Source: Fusibacter sp. 3D3 (GTDB lineage Bacteria; Bacillota; Clostridia; Peptostreptococcales; Acidaminobacteraceae). From it: a DNA stretch of 64,000 nucleotides. Location: NCBI RefSeq assembly GCF_001748365.1, contig NZ_BDHH01000012.1, positions 12,291 to 76,290 of the forward strand, in the 5' to 3' direction. The stretch's first letter is position 1. Every line of letters begins with the position of its first letter. Below the pieces are notes generated by a model. It did no database searches. It saw only the letters and a program-made list of their open reading frames with translations, and was not told the DNA's origin. Positions 21,552 through 29,946 of the stretch are shown piece after piece. Position numbers and translations under genes: made by a program.

Positions 21552-22061
21552 TTAAAGCCCTTCGGCTTTTGAGATCAAAAATAACTCGAGTTCTGATAAC
21601 GCATGTACTCTACCCCTTGCACACTCATATGCAGGTCGATCACATAAATAACATTTGCGAATCCCCAGGCCAAGGTGTGCTCGCGTAAGTGACTGCCCCT
21701 TTTCGTCGTAAACGTCAAGATCAAAAATTCTCCCGATTGAGTGTGATTCTTCAATCTGAACACACCTTAATTTAACGTCATTGGGTTCTAAATCAACGTA
21801 GAGTATATGGACATACTCCACAGGTTCAACGCGTTCTTCCAATCTAAAAGTAACCGCTTCATACGCTATTAATTGGCTTTCAAATGATGACTCTACACTT
21901 CTTACCGCTTCATCAAATAATTTAAGGGCCCAGCGCGTCCTCTTATCGGGACCTGGTATGTTCACTCGAATGACTAGAACCGTTCTTGTATCAATGCTCA
22001 CAAGACTCTGTATGACATCCGCTTTAATTTCTCTATATTCAAGGAGCGTTTCAAGTCTCAT
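21552..22061 (-). CDS. citX: Holo-citrate lyase synthase CitX
   Basis: About 169 residues. Transfers the 2'-(5''-triphosphoribosyl)-3'-dephospho-CoA prosthetic group onto the acyl carrier protein CitD. Signature region GRIFDLDVYDEKGQ followed by GIRKCYLCDRPAYECARGRV. The stop of citF overlaps an upstream ATG (TAATG at 22067); the ATG at 22061 has better RBS spacing (AGAGGG at 8 nt). Either start is possible and both imply coupling to citF. Confidence 0.9.
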   Translation of the reverse strand: MRLETLLEYREIKADVIQSLVSIDTRTVLVIRVNIPGPDKRTRWALKLFDEAVRSVESSFESQLIAYEAVTFRLEERVEPVEYVHILYVDLEPNDVKLRCVQIEESHSIGRIFDLDVYDEKGQSLTRAHLGLGIRKCYLCDRPAYECARGRVHALSELELFLISKAEGL

Positions 22062-22066
22062 GAACA

Positions 22067-23509
22067 TTACCCTCTTTTATAAATGCGGTCCACCACAGAA
22101 CCATCTCTATACTCTATAATCGCAACGACCTGTTCCTCAAAAGAAATCGGTGCGGCTTTGCCCACAATTTGCTCCGCTTGCTCCACAAGGGCCTCGATTG
22201 AAACGATTGGCAAATTAGTCTTAGAAAGATGCTCTACAAGGTCTTTTCTTTGAGGATTAATAGCGATGCCTCTTTCAGTAACGAGAACATCCACCGTGTT
22301 CCCTGGTGTGATAATACTGGTCACTTGCTCTATTACAGTTGCAAGTCGTCCTCTATAAAGAGGGGCAACGATAATGGTGTTTTTAGCCGCTTGTGCGGTG
22401 TCACAGTGTCCACCAGACGCCCCCATGATAACGCCATCGGATCCCGTCATAACATTGACGTTAAACGCCTTGTCGATTTCAAGAGCACTTAATATGACAA
22501 AATCAAGTCCTGATGCGATACACCCTAAATTGGACGGATTCGCATATTCAGAGGCACTGATTTCATGATGATTTGCGTTTTTTGAAATAGAAGCGGCTGC
22601 GATTAAATCAAAACTTTGCACATCAAACAAGTGCTTAACATAACCCTCTTCTAGCAGATCTACCATGGGCTCAGTAATGCCTCCAAGTGCAAATCCCGCC
22701 TTTATATCATCCTTAATCATCGCTTCTCTGAGGTAACGTGTTACTGCAAGTGAAGCGCCACCAGAACCCGTTTGAAATGAAAAGCCTTCTTTGTATTCGG
22801 GTAATGCCGTGATCACTCTTGAAGCGTATTCTGCAATTTTAAGTTCTTTAGGATTCTTAGTATAACGTGTTGCGCCAGATGCAATCCCTTCTGGATCACC
22901 GATTTCATCTAATTTGACAACAAAATCGACTTGTTGTTGCTTAATGCTCGCTGGCATATTGGGATATTCACACAAATCATCTGTCATGAGAATCACCGTA
23001 TCCGCATATTCTGCATCCACCATGGCGTACCCTAGAGACCCACAAGTTGTGTTAGAGCCGTTACCACTGGCATTTCCCATTTTATCGCATCTAGGAACCG
23101 CTAAAAATGCAACATCTATTTTAACCTCGCCCGCTTCGATCGCACGTGCTCGCCCACCATGACTTCTGATGATAATCGGTTTTTCCATATGACCTTCTGA
23201 TATAAATTCAGCCAATTTGCCGCGCATACCGCTGGTATGAATTTCTTTAACCACACCTGTTTGGATAAGTTCAATCAAAGGTTCATGGACCTTTCCAAGT
23301 GAGCTTGGAATAATGGTCAAATCCTTGATGCCAAGCGCTGCTATGTGCTTAAGCACCAAATTGGTCGTGTAATCACCTTCTCTAAAATGATGGTGAAAAG
23401 ATATCGTCATACCGCTCTTTAAACCGGACTTTCTAATGGCTTCTTCTAACGAAGGCACCATTTTAGATTTATTGTCATAAATTTTAATTTGTTTGCCGTG
23501 TTTTCTCAT
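22067..23509 (-). CDS. citF: Citrate lyase alpha subunit (citrate CoA-transferase)
   Basis: 480 residues. Catalyses exchange of acetyl for citryl on the CitD prosthetic group in anaerobic citrate cleavage to acetate and oxaloacetate. Typical segments include SFHHHFREGDYTTNLVLKHI, GIASGATRYTKNPKEL and GGHCDTAQAAKNTII. The ATG at 23509 has AGGTG 7 nt upstream; an in-frame GTG three codons earlier is an alternative. Part of citC-D-E-F-X. Confidence 0.95.
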   Translation of the reverse strand: MRKHGKQIKIYDNKSKMVPSLEEAIRKSGLKSGMTISFHHHFREGDYTTNLVLKHIAALGIKDLTIIPSSLGKVHEPLIELIQTGVVKEIHTSGMRGKLAEFISEGHMEKPIIIRSHGGRARAIEAGEVKIDVAFLAVPRCDKMGNASGNGSNTTCGSLGYAMVDAEYADTVILMTDDLCEYPNMPASIKQQQVDFVVKLDEIGDPEGIASGATRYTKNPKELKIAEYASRVITALPEYKEGFSFQTGSGGASLAVTRYLREAMIKDDIKAGFALGGITEPMVDLLEEGYVKHLFDVQSFDLIAAASISKNANHHEISASEYANPSNLGCIASGLDFVILSALEIDKAFNVNVMTGSDGVIMGASGGHCDTAQAAKNTIIVAPLYRGRLATVIEQVTSIITPGNTVDVLVTERGIAINPQRKDLVEHLSKTNLPIVSIEALVEQAEQIVGKAAPISFEEQVVAIIEYRDGSVVDRIYKRG

Positions 23510-23528
23510 TTCATTCACCTACTGTCTC

Positions 23529-24398
23529 CTACTCGCTCGCTTTTGAAAGGTCTATAATTCTCAAGGCTCTTTCAACAATTGGTTTATCGATCATCTTTCC
23601 TTTAAGTGAAATGACACCTAAGCCCTTAGCTTCTGCTTCTTCTATTGCTTTAACCACATCTTTAGCATGTGCTATTTCTTGATCTGTAGGTTTAAACAGC
23701 CTGTGCACCACTGGAATCTGTCTTGGATTGATGACGGATTTTCCGTCGAAACCGAGTTGCTTTATGAGACTCACTTCATCCGCAAACCCTTCCATGTTAT
23801 CCATATCTGAGTACACCGTGTCAAGTGCTGCAATGCCTGCTGATCTCGCTGCATTTAAGAGTTGAGATCTCGCATATAACAGTTCGATGCCCCCTGGGGA
23901 TCTCTTGGTTTTAAGATTCGTCACATAATCCTCTGCACCTAGTGCGATGCCAATCAGTCTTTCTGATGCATGTGCGATTTCATAGGCATTCATAATACCA
24001 AGTGCACTTTCTATCGCTGCCATCATTCTGGTGCTGCCAACTACTCTACCGTATTTGGCTTCTGCCTTTGCAATGAGTGCTTCAACTTGATGTATGTCAT
24101 CTGCGGTTTCAGTCTTTGGTAAACGCACCACATGGATGCCACCTGCCACAACCGCTTCAATATCTTTTTCTCCAAAGGGTGTATCGAGTCCATTGATTCG
24201 ACATACGAGTTCTGTCGTCCCAAAGTCTACAGTTTGAAGTGCTCTATAGACGAGCATTCTTGCTGTATCTTTTTCTCTCAGTGAAATGGCATCTTCAAGA
24301 TCAAACATGATCGAATCTGCACCATAGATAACTGCATCCGCAAGCATTCCTGGATTACTTCCTGGAACATAAAGCATTGTTCTTCTAAGTCTACTCAT
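23529..24398 (-). CDS. citE: Citrate lyase beta subunit (citryl-ACP lyase)
   Basis: 289-residue HpcH/HpaI aldolase-fold enzyme that cleaves citryl-ACP to oxaloacetate and acetyl-ACP. Family segments are RTMLYVPGSNPGMLADA at the N-terminus, MFDLEDAIS with metal-site Asp/Glu, VCRINGLDTPFGEKD, and ALGAEDYVTNLKTKRS. Overlaps citD by 8 nt. Confidence 0.95.
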   Translation of the reverse strand: MSRLRRTMLYVPGSNPGMLADAVIYGADSIMFDLEDAISLREKDTARMLVYRALQTVDFGTTELVCRINGLDTPFGEKDIEAVVAGGIHVVRLPKTETADDIHQVEALIAKAEAKYGRVVGSTRMMAAIESALGIMNAYEIAHASERLIGIALGAEDYVTNLKTKRSPGGIELLYARSQLLNAARSAGIAALDTVYSDMDNMEGFADEVSLIKQLGFDGKSVINPRQIPVVHRLFKPTDQEIAHAKDVVKAIEEAEAKGLGVISLKGKMIDKPIVERALRIIDLSKASE

Positions 24399-24699
24399 GA
24401 TGCACCACGCTCCATTCTAAAGTGTGCTCTTGATCAAGACCCCTTTGAATCGCACTTTCAACGCGTGCTTTTATCGTACAATCAAGTGCGCCCCTGTCCA
24501 CTGCATTTACCACCACACCCTCAAGTTCATACTTGTCAATCACTTGTGAGATCAGGTTTTTAATGTGCTCGCCATACTGTTTTTCCACAACACTCTTTAG
24601 ATGTATTTCATTTGTGTTGCTCATCAGATTGTTATCAAGCCTAATGTTGATATCGCAAGAATCCATCGTTCCTGCAGAGGCTTCTTTTTTCAATTTCAT
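24391..24699 (-). CDS. citD: Citrate lyase gamma subunit (acyl carrier protein)
   Basis: 102 residues. Carries the phosphoribosyl-dephospho-CoA prosthetic group on Ser14 within AGTMDSCD, the position expected for CitD. RBS AGGAGGT. Lies between citC (9 nt) and citE (8-nt overlap). Confidence 0.94.
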   Translation of the reverse strand: MKLKKEASAGTMDSCDINIRLDNNLMSNTNEIHLKSVVEKQYGEHIKNLISQVIDKYELEGVVVNAVDRGALDCTIKARVESAIQRGLDQEHTLEWSVVHHE

Positions 24700-24708
24700 T
24701 TTGACCTC

Positions 24709-25749
24709 CTAGTGTCTTGATGTTGAAATTTTTAACTTTTCAATCACCTGTTTGCCCTGTGCTGTTTTAAAATATTGATACGTGCTCTCAGGCACCAATT
24801 TTTTAACATCTTTCATCTGGTTCTTTACCAGCAATGCACGCACTCTTGAAGCACTAATGGCATCTGTTCCAAATCGTTTCCTTGGAATTTCCACGATTTC
24901 GACATTGTAATTGGGCAAGATCTGTTTCATCTGTTCATTGTATATAGATGTGGTTTCACAGTAGGGTTCAGTGCCCACAAATCGCTTTGTTATGTTCAAG
25001 GTCCTCGCAAAATAATGTCCAAATATTTTCAGATCCAGTGCCGTTTGAATTAAAGTACCTTCCTCTGGTTTTTTCAGAAAGTAGGTCGGAAAAGTAGCAT
25101 CTGAAATGATATAATCACTGCCCTTGATGACGTAGACGTTTTCAAGATGCGCTGTGCCCGCCACAATCAACTTGTAGCGATCGTCACTGGAGAACGCTGT
25201 ATGTGTGGAATCCACAACGAATATATATAAAAAATCACAATTTGAGGCTGCGTATGCCACAAGGTATTGATGCCCTAAAGTAAAAGGATTCCCATTCATT
25301 ACAATAGCGCCAATCACATCGTGTGTGGTTTTAAAAGATTTCAAGTAACACGCAAAATTCTGAATCCCATGTGGTTTGCGCTCTAGCAAGACCACTTTCG
25401 ACTCAACGCGTTCAATTTCATAAAAGCCCAAATGTTCAAATGATTTTGCGCTTTCACATTTGGTATACACAAAGAGGTTGCTATAACCTTCGTCATATAA
25501 GAATTTCATGACCTCATCAATCAGTTCCCCTAGAATATTGCTCCCTTTTTCCAGCGGATTAACTGCAACACTTCTAATCGTGTTACTCAGTGTGGATGCA
25601 GTGCCAAGTAATTGATCTTCTCTGAAGAGGCCGAAGGTATGATCCACATTAGGATCGAGCTTTATATCATTGATTTCAATTAGATTTAAAACGTCTTTCC
25701 AATAAAGATCATTGGCATCCATTTCTTTAACAAATGTTTTGTCAATCAT
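24709..25749 (-). CDS. citC: [Citrate (pro-3S)-lyase] ligase CitC
   Basis: 346 residues. Acetylates the citrate lyase prosthetic group with ATP and acetate. N-terminal GNAT-like region (SVAVNPLEKGSNILGELIDE) followed by a nucleotidyltransferase domain with the NPFTLGHQYL (T/HxGH-type) motif and a C-terminal ISASRVRALL segment. The ATG at 25749 has GAGG 5 nt upstream; a longer frame from 25812 would overlap the hairpin that ends the citG transcript. First gene of the citC-D-E-F-X-tct run. Confidence 0.93.
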   Translation of the reverse strand: MIDKTFVKEMDANDLYWKDVLNLIEINDIKLDPNVDHTFGLFREDQLLGTASTLSNTIRSVAVNPLEKGSNILGELIDEVMKFLYDEGYSNLFVYTKCESAKSFEHLGFYEIERVESKVVLLERKPHGIQNFACYLKSFKTTHDVIGAIVMNGNPFTLGHQYLVAYAASNCDFLYIFVVDSTHTAFSSDDRYKLIVAGTAHLENVYVIKGSDYIISDATFPTYFLKKPEEGTLIQTALDLKIFGHYFARTLNITKRFVGTEPYCETTSIYNEQMKQILPNYNVEIVEIPRKRFGTDAISASRVRALLVKNQMKDVKKLVPESTYQYFKTAQGKQVIEKLKISTSRH

Positions 25750-25821
25750 ATTTGCCTCGCTTTTTAATGTAGTCTTATCTATTTGTAGAGCATTTGTTTT
25801 CGCAGAATCCATTCGATTAAA

Positions 25822-25870
25822 ACAAAAAAAGGTCAGTATATAAAATCGTTTGATTTTACATACTGACCTT
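25822..25870 (-). terminator. Strong terminator or attenuator hairpin upstream of citC
   Basis: Arms of 19 nt (one mismatch) around GTTT, with a T7 run on the minus strand. It lies between citG and citC. If the cit promoter is upstream of it, it could act as an attenuator; otherwise it ends the citG transcript. Confidence 0.7.
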
Positions 25871-25937
25871 CATAGTTTAAACTAATCCTTGCCCGTACTA
25901 TTCACTTATTATCCAAATCATAATCGTAAAACGTCCC

Positions 25938-25969
25938 ATAAAAAGTGTCTGCCCCGCATCACTTTTTAT
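25938..25969. terminator. Hairpin just after citG
   Basis: ATAAAAAGTG pairs with CACTTTTTAT around a 12-nt G/C-rich loop, about 50 nt after the citG stop on the minus strand. T-rich 3' arm; symmetrical, so it could work in both directions. A second, stronger hairpin follows at 25822-25870. Confidence 0.5.
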
Positions 25970-26020
25970 CTGAACTCATTTACATTGTAAAAGATTCTTT
26001 AACAGATTGCAATATTTTTT

Positions 26021-26938
26021 TTAATTTTTTTCACAAAATTGATCAGAAAGCAATTTGAGGTAGATAGAAACCGCTAACAGATCCGCACATCCCCCATGGC
26101 TGATGTAGTGCTCAATACACCATAAATCATAAGCTTTTATTGCGTTCTGTCCAGATGCCGTGTAGACACCACCTGCCTCTAGCACACTTCTTGCCTTTGC
26201 CCTACTGAGTTCAAGGGTTTCATAATCGTGTCTTCCGATTACATTGGAGTCGTCCAAATGGCAAATAAGTACCAAAAGTGCTTGGACCATGGCATCATTT
26301 AGAGACATCCCCTTACTGAGTGCTTCTTCTATTATAGGCAATCCCCATTTTTTTGCACTTAAGTAACCTGAGGCAGCCTCACCTCTAGCACCCGTAAGCC
26401 CCAATACACGATATTGAATTTCACCATAGGTACTGGCCAGTTTTACACTTGTAAGCTGATTCAAAGCAACGGGCTTAATATAGATACTTACTCTTTCCGT
26501 GATTTCTTCTATAAACTTTTGGCGGTCCTTTGGTAATTCTCGATGGACACATAGCCACTCACTTACAGCACAAGTAATGAGGCCAAGTGCATAAATGGCA
26601 CCTTTATGCGTGTTCACATGATGCGTTTCTTTAAACATTTGACTTTCTGCTTCTATACCAAGCACTTGCAAATCACCGAAAAATTCAACGGGCTCAAGAA
26701 ATGTTTTAAGTTCAGGAACAGCGGCGTATTTATTCATCACCAACTGGACAATCTTAATAAAGTACTGCCCTAAACTAATACTGCTGTCTATAAATGTATA
26801 AAAATTCATATCGTGATGCGCGCCATTGTTTATTCGATCAACGAGTCCAGGTTTTGGCGTTGCAGAAACTTCATACAGCAGAGCTTTAACAGCGATTTCA
26901 GATATTACTATAGGTATATTGTCATGAGTTTTGTGCAT
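26021..26938 (-). CDS. citG: Triphosphoribosyl-dephospho-CoA synthase CitG
   Basis: 305 residues. Makes the citrate lyase prosthetic-group precursor from ATP and dephospho-CoA. Family segments are SATPKPGLVDRINNGAHHDM, THKGAIYALGL and GARGEAASGY. The ATG at 26938 is preferred (AGGAG 5 nt upstream) over the in-frame ATG at 26956. Transcribed ahead of citC, with two hairpins between, so it may be a separate unit from citC-D-E-F-X. Confidence 0.92.
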   Translation of the reverse strand: MHKTHDNIPIVISEIAVKALLYEVSATPKPGLVDRINNGAHHDMNFYTFIDSSISLGQYFIKIVQLVMNKYAAVPELKTFLEPVEFFGDLQVLGIEAESQMFKETHHVNTHKGAIYALGLITCAVSEWLCVHRELPKDRQKFIEEITERVSIYIKPVALNQLTSVKLASTYGEIQYRVLGLTGARGEAASGYLSAKKWGLPIIEEALSKGMSLNDAMVQALLVLICHLDDSNVIGRHDYETLELSRAKARSVLEAGGVYTASGQNAIKAYDLWCIEHYISHGGCADLLAVSIYLKLLSDQFCEKN

Positions 26939-27065
26939 ACTTTCTCCTATTTTCATTTTTATATAAAATTAATGCAATAATTACCCGCTTTTTCCCTGTA
27001 TTTTACTTGTGTTCATTTCATTTTTCAGATATTATATATATTGGTTACACTTTAATGTCGAATGA

Positions 27066-27142
27066 AAAGGCAAAGCTGATGAAAGTCAGTGACGCAAAGT
27101 CATGGGTCTAAAACACATTTGTTATGATCGCCAGGCTACCAA
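27066..27142 (+). promoter_or_regulatory. Cyclic di-GMP-I (GEMM) riboswitch
   Basis: The conserved core is present in order: GGCAAAG, a P2 stem CTGAT-GAAA-GTCAG with a GNRA tetraloop, GTGACGCAAAG, GGGTCTAAA, then TTATGATCGCCAGG. It ends about 20 nt before the RBS (AGGAGGAG) of the following 78-residue gene. The GAAA loop and the receptor-like TCTAA/TATGAT are the hallmarks of the class-I aptamer. No clear terminator follows the aptamer, so control may be at translation initiation, but the mode is inference. Confidence 0.9.
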
Positions 27143-27162
27143 CCCTATTAGAGGAGGAGAAT

Positions 27163-27399
27163 ATGAACCCGGAAAATTGTGAAAAAGTCATTGAAATTCT
27201 TCAATGTACTCACACTACAAAATCATTTAAACTAAACAACAACGACCTTGGCAAATTATTTGACAGTGCTCAATCTGGAAATGAGATGGCTTTTGTTTAC
27301 TTGGCTGAATGGTTTTTTACATACGCCCAGATCAAAGAAAAAGCCACCCCATTTGAATTTGCATTATATGAAACCCTAAAACCCTATTTTGAAAATTAG
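27163..27399 (+). CDS. Small protein of unknown function controlled by a c-di-GMP riboswitch
   Basis: 78 residues, MNPENCEKVIEILQ..., no transmembrane helix or signal. The middle resembles a short helical region (LGKLFDSAQSGNEMAFVYLAEWFF) but I recognise no family. The ATG at 27163 is chosen because AGGAGGAG precedes it; the earlier ATG at 27124 lies inside the riboswitch aptamer. The gene stands alone, divergent from citG and convergent with the nitroreductase gene. Its control by c-di-GMP suggests a role in the motile/sessile switch. Confidence 0.8.
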   Translation: MNPENCEKVIEILQCTHTTKSFKLNNNDLGKLFDSAQSGNEMAFVYLAEWFFTYAQIKEKATPFEFALYETLKPYFEN

Positions 27400-27407
27400 G
27401 CCTTAAT

Positions 27408-27463
27408 AAAGGACTTTTTGATTATTGAGAAGTGTACTTCTTAAGATTAATCCGTCCTTTTTT
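27408..27463. terminator. Bidirectional terminator between the small protein and the nitroreductase gene
   Basis: AAAGGAC pairs with GTCCTTT, with an inner stem AGAAGT/ACTTCT, followed by six T on the plus strand. It overlaps the stop region of the convergent nitroreductase gene. Confidence 0.65.
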
Positions 27464-28202
27464 CGTTTTCAGTCCATTCAGAAAGATATTTATGAATCGA
27501 TCGATTCATTTCTTTGAAGAAATCTGCATTTTTCTTTCTCATATAGAATTTATAAGCAAAATCTTCTGTGCTCTCGTCTCTTGACTGAAACATTTTCTGG
27601 ATAAAAGCTTCATCAATATCAGGATAGGCTTCATCGAAAACAGTAAACTCATCTTCAAATCTAGGTTTGAGCACAGGTTTATGTTCGTAATGTCCAAAAA
27701 CAACTAAAATTGCAGGCATGGTATACTCAGGTAAATTAAAAAGCGCTTTATGCGTTTCGTAATGTTCCATAATATCACCGATATAACAAGTGCCAATGCC
27801 CATGCTCTCTGCCGCTATAACGGCATTTTGTGCCGCTATGGTGGCATCTTGCATCGCCAAAACAAAATCACTTACAGATGGGCCCGAAAACCCTTCTATG
27901 CGGTTTGGCAAGCCGCTGATTTCAAAATATTTCTGCCACTTATTATGATCCAGTACAAATAAAAGTGCCAATGGCGCATTCGCAATAAAGGGTTGATCAT
28001 CACAGCTCTCGGATAGCGATTTCAAAGTCGACTTAGACCTGATTTTAACCATACTATAGAGCATCATATTCCCTGCTGTAGCACCACGCTTAGCTGATTC
28101 TACAATGATTTTAACGGCTTCGTCCGAAATTTCCTCTTGAGTGAATTTACGTATGGACGTATGGTTTAACAAAACTTCTACTGTTGGATTATTAGGATTC
28201 AT
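27447..28202 (-). CDS. Nitroreductase-family FMN oxidoreductase
   Basis: 251 residues. N-terminal NHTSIRKFTQEEISDEAV (FMN-phosphate contact region), SAKRGATAGNMMLYSMV, and a middle IAAESMGIGTCYIG motif typical of NfsA/FRP-like flavin reductases. The C-terminal 50 residues (RDESTEDFAYKFYMRKKNAD...) are an extension. Probably NAD(P)H-dependent reduction of a quinone, nitro compound or flavin; substrate unknown. RBS AAGGCGG. Confidence 0.85.
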   Translation of the reverse strand: MNPNNPTVEVLLNHTSIRKFTQEEISDEAVKIIVESAKRGATAGNMMLYSMVKIRSKSTLKSLSESCDDQPFIANAPLALLFVLDHNKWQKYFEISGLPNRIEGFSGPSVSDFVLAMQDATIAAQNAVIAAESMGIGTCYIGDIMEHYETHKALFNLPEYTMPAILVVFGHYEHKPVLKPRFEDEFTVFDEAYPDIDEAFIQKMFQSRDESTEDFAYKFYMRKKNADFFKEMNRSIHKYLSEWTENEKRTD

Positions 28203-28369
28203 GAATACCGCCTTCTTTCTATTGAACCTTGATAAAGTATCTCAACTGACAACTTCATTATGAAACAAGTTTCTATTAATCTTATCACTATAAACTTAAA
28301 ATGAAAAGAGCCCGTCCGCTTTAAAACAGACTAACCCTCTATACTTTTCTAACCGATTTCAGGTCGACA

Positions 28370-28633
28370 CTATTCGCCAAAGTTGCTGTGAATCAAGACT
28401 TTGATCTCAGCAATCGCATCACTTTCATCAGTGCCTTCTACTTCAACTCTGATGACATCGCCTTTGGATGCAGCCATTTTTAAGATGCCCAACATACTCT
28501 TGCCATTGTACTTTTGATCTGCTTTATACAGGCTGACAGCACTTTGGAATTTATTGCAGGTTTGAATAAATAAGCCTGCAGGTCTTGCGTGTAGCCCATG
28601 TTCATTTTGTAATGCAAATTCAAATTGTTTCAT
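28370..28633 (-). CDS. HPr-family phosphocarrier protein
   Basis: 87 residues. Phosphorylatable His15 in HGLHARPA and regulatory Ser46 in GKSMLGIL are both present, so it can act as a PTS phosphocarrier and as a CcpA co-effector in Firmicutes. No enzyme I gene is adjacent, so this could be the general HPr or a Crh-like paralogue, although His15 argues for HPr. RBS AGTGAGG. Confidence 0.88.
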   Translation of the reverse strand: MKQFEFALQNEHGLHARPAGLFIQTCNKFQSAVSLYKADQKYNGKSMLGILKMAASKGDVIRVEVEGTDESDAIAEIKVLIHSNFGE

Positions 28634-28701
28634 ATTATAACCTCACTTTTCCAGCAGCCATCATATGCATCTCCAGAAGGCTCTCTTCCTATTAAATCAC
28701 A

Positions 28702-29841
28702 TCAAAGTACTTCAGTAAATATATCCAGTAAGTGTTCTATTATTCGCATTTGATCTGCATCTGAAAGCTCAGTATGAATGGGAAGGCGCAATAATCTGCC
28801 CGCTACCGATTCTGTAATTTCAAGCTTGGACCGTTGAAAGCCCAATTTATTGCCCATTGGGCTTTTATGAAGGGGTTCATAATGCGTCATCGCTTGAATC
28901 CCGTTAATACGAAGCTTTTCCATGACTCTATTTTTTTCTGCCTCTGTATTCAAGAGTATATAGAAAATATGGCCATTGCCGCTCTCTCCTGTTGAGCACT
29001 TTAGCCGCTCTGCTTTTACAAGAGGGGCTAGTGCCTCTTGATATCGTTTCCAAATCGTTTTTCTTCTCTCTGTAATGGCATCGACATAGGGCAACGTTTC
29101 CAGTAAAAATCGCATTTGATAGGGCGACATCATCAGTTCACTCCCCACTTGTTGCCACTGATAATTTTTAACTTTCCCCTCAGAAAAAGCAACCCGATTT
29201 GTACCGTGATTTATAATTTCAAGACAATCTTCATTAAAGCGCTCGTCATTAACGAACAAACACCCGCCATGACCACCTGATGTGATGTTTTTTGTCTGAT
29301 GGAAACTCAAACAGCCCATTGCACCATAAAGTCCATAGCCCTTATTCTGATGACCACTGTTCATGCAGTGAGAAGCATCTTCTAAAAGCGTAATGCCATA
29401 TACTTTTGAAAGGTCTATCAATGCTTTGAACTCGGGATTTATACTCGCATAGTGAATTGGGATGATGGCTCTCGTTTGATCAGTGATGGCAGCTTCTACT
29501 TTTCGGACGTCCAAATTGAGACTCTGTGGCTCTATATCTACGAATTTGAGTTTTGCACCCGTTCTCACAAAGGCGTTTGCAGTGGAGACATGTGTAAATG
29601 CAGGCAATATAATTTCATCTTCAGGCTTAAGTTTAAGTGCTAAAGCCATGACTTCCAAAGCACTTGTTGCTGAATTCAAAAAATGGACATGTTTAACCGA
29701 CTGATATAAAGGCAACTTTTTAAAGGCTTCAACAAGCGTTTCGTGTAGCTCATAAGGATTTTCATAAGGGTTCCCATTGAGTTGGTCACCAATATTTTTC
29801 ATAATTTTCTGATTCCAATAGGGTTTGTGATATTCAATCAT
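28702..29841 (-). CDS. DegT/DnrJ/EryC1-family sugar aminotransferase (WecE/RffA-like)
   Basis: 379 residues, PLP-dependent. The Schiff-base Lys lies in SFHQTKNITSGGHGG, and the region PAFTHVSTANAFVRTGAKL matches dTDP-4-amino-4,6-dideoxygalactose transaminases. It aminates a nucleotide 4-keto sugar for a surface polysaccharide. RBS GGAGG 12 nt before the ATG. No sugar-nucleotide synthesis genes are adjacent; glycosyltransferase genes lie at 32961 and 37061. Confidence 0.85.
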   Translation of the reverse strand: MIEYHKPYWNQKIMKNIGDQLNGNPYENPYELHETLVEAFKKLPLYQSVKHVHFLNSATSALEVMALALKLKPEDEIILPAFTHVSTANAFVRTGAKLKFVDIEPQSLNLDVRKVEAAITDQTRAIIPIHYASINPEFKALIDLSKVYGITLLEDASHCMNSGHQNKGYGLYGAMGCLSFHQTKNITSGGHGGCLFVNDERFNEDCLEIINHGTNRVAFSEGKVKNYQWQQVGSELMMSPYQMRFLLETLPYVDAITERRKTIWKRYQEALAPLVKAERLKCSTGESGNGHIFYILLNTEAEKNRVMEKLRINGIQAMTHYEPLHKSPMGNKLGFQRSKLEITESVAGRLLRLPIHTELSDADQMRIIEHLLDIFTEVL

Positions 29842-29867
29842 ACACGAACTCAGCCTCCTGTTATTTC

Positions 29868-29904
29868 AAAAGCGCTTTTCCATATTATATCATGAAAAAG
29901 CGCT
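29868..29904 (-). terminator. Hairpin between the rhodanese gene and the aminotransferase gene
   Basis: AAAGCGCTTTTC pairs with GAAAAAGCGCT around a 13-nt A/T loop. On the minus strand it follows the aminotransferase start, so it would act as a terminator on the plus strand or simply separate the two units. Confidence 0.4.
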
Positions 29905-29946
29905 CTCGTTTTATGATCTATTTAACTCTAAAATCAAATATTGGAT

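Noticed and set aside
27124..27162. Upstream ATG as start of the small c-di-GMP-regulated protein
   Set aside because: It lies within the riboswitch aptamer and has no RBS; the ATG at 27163 has AGGAGGAG at proper spacing.
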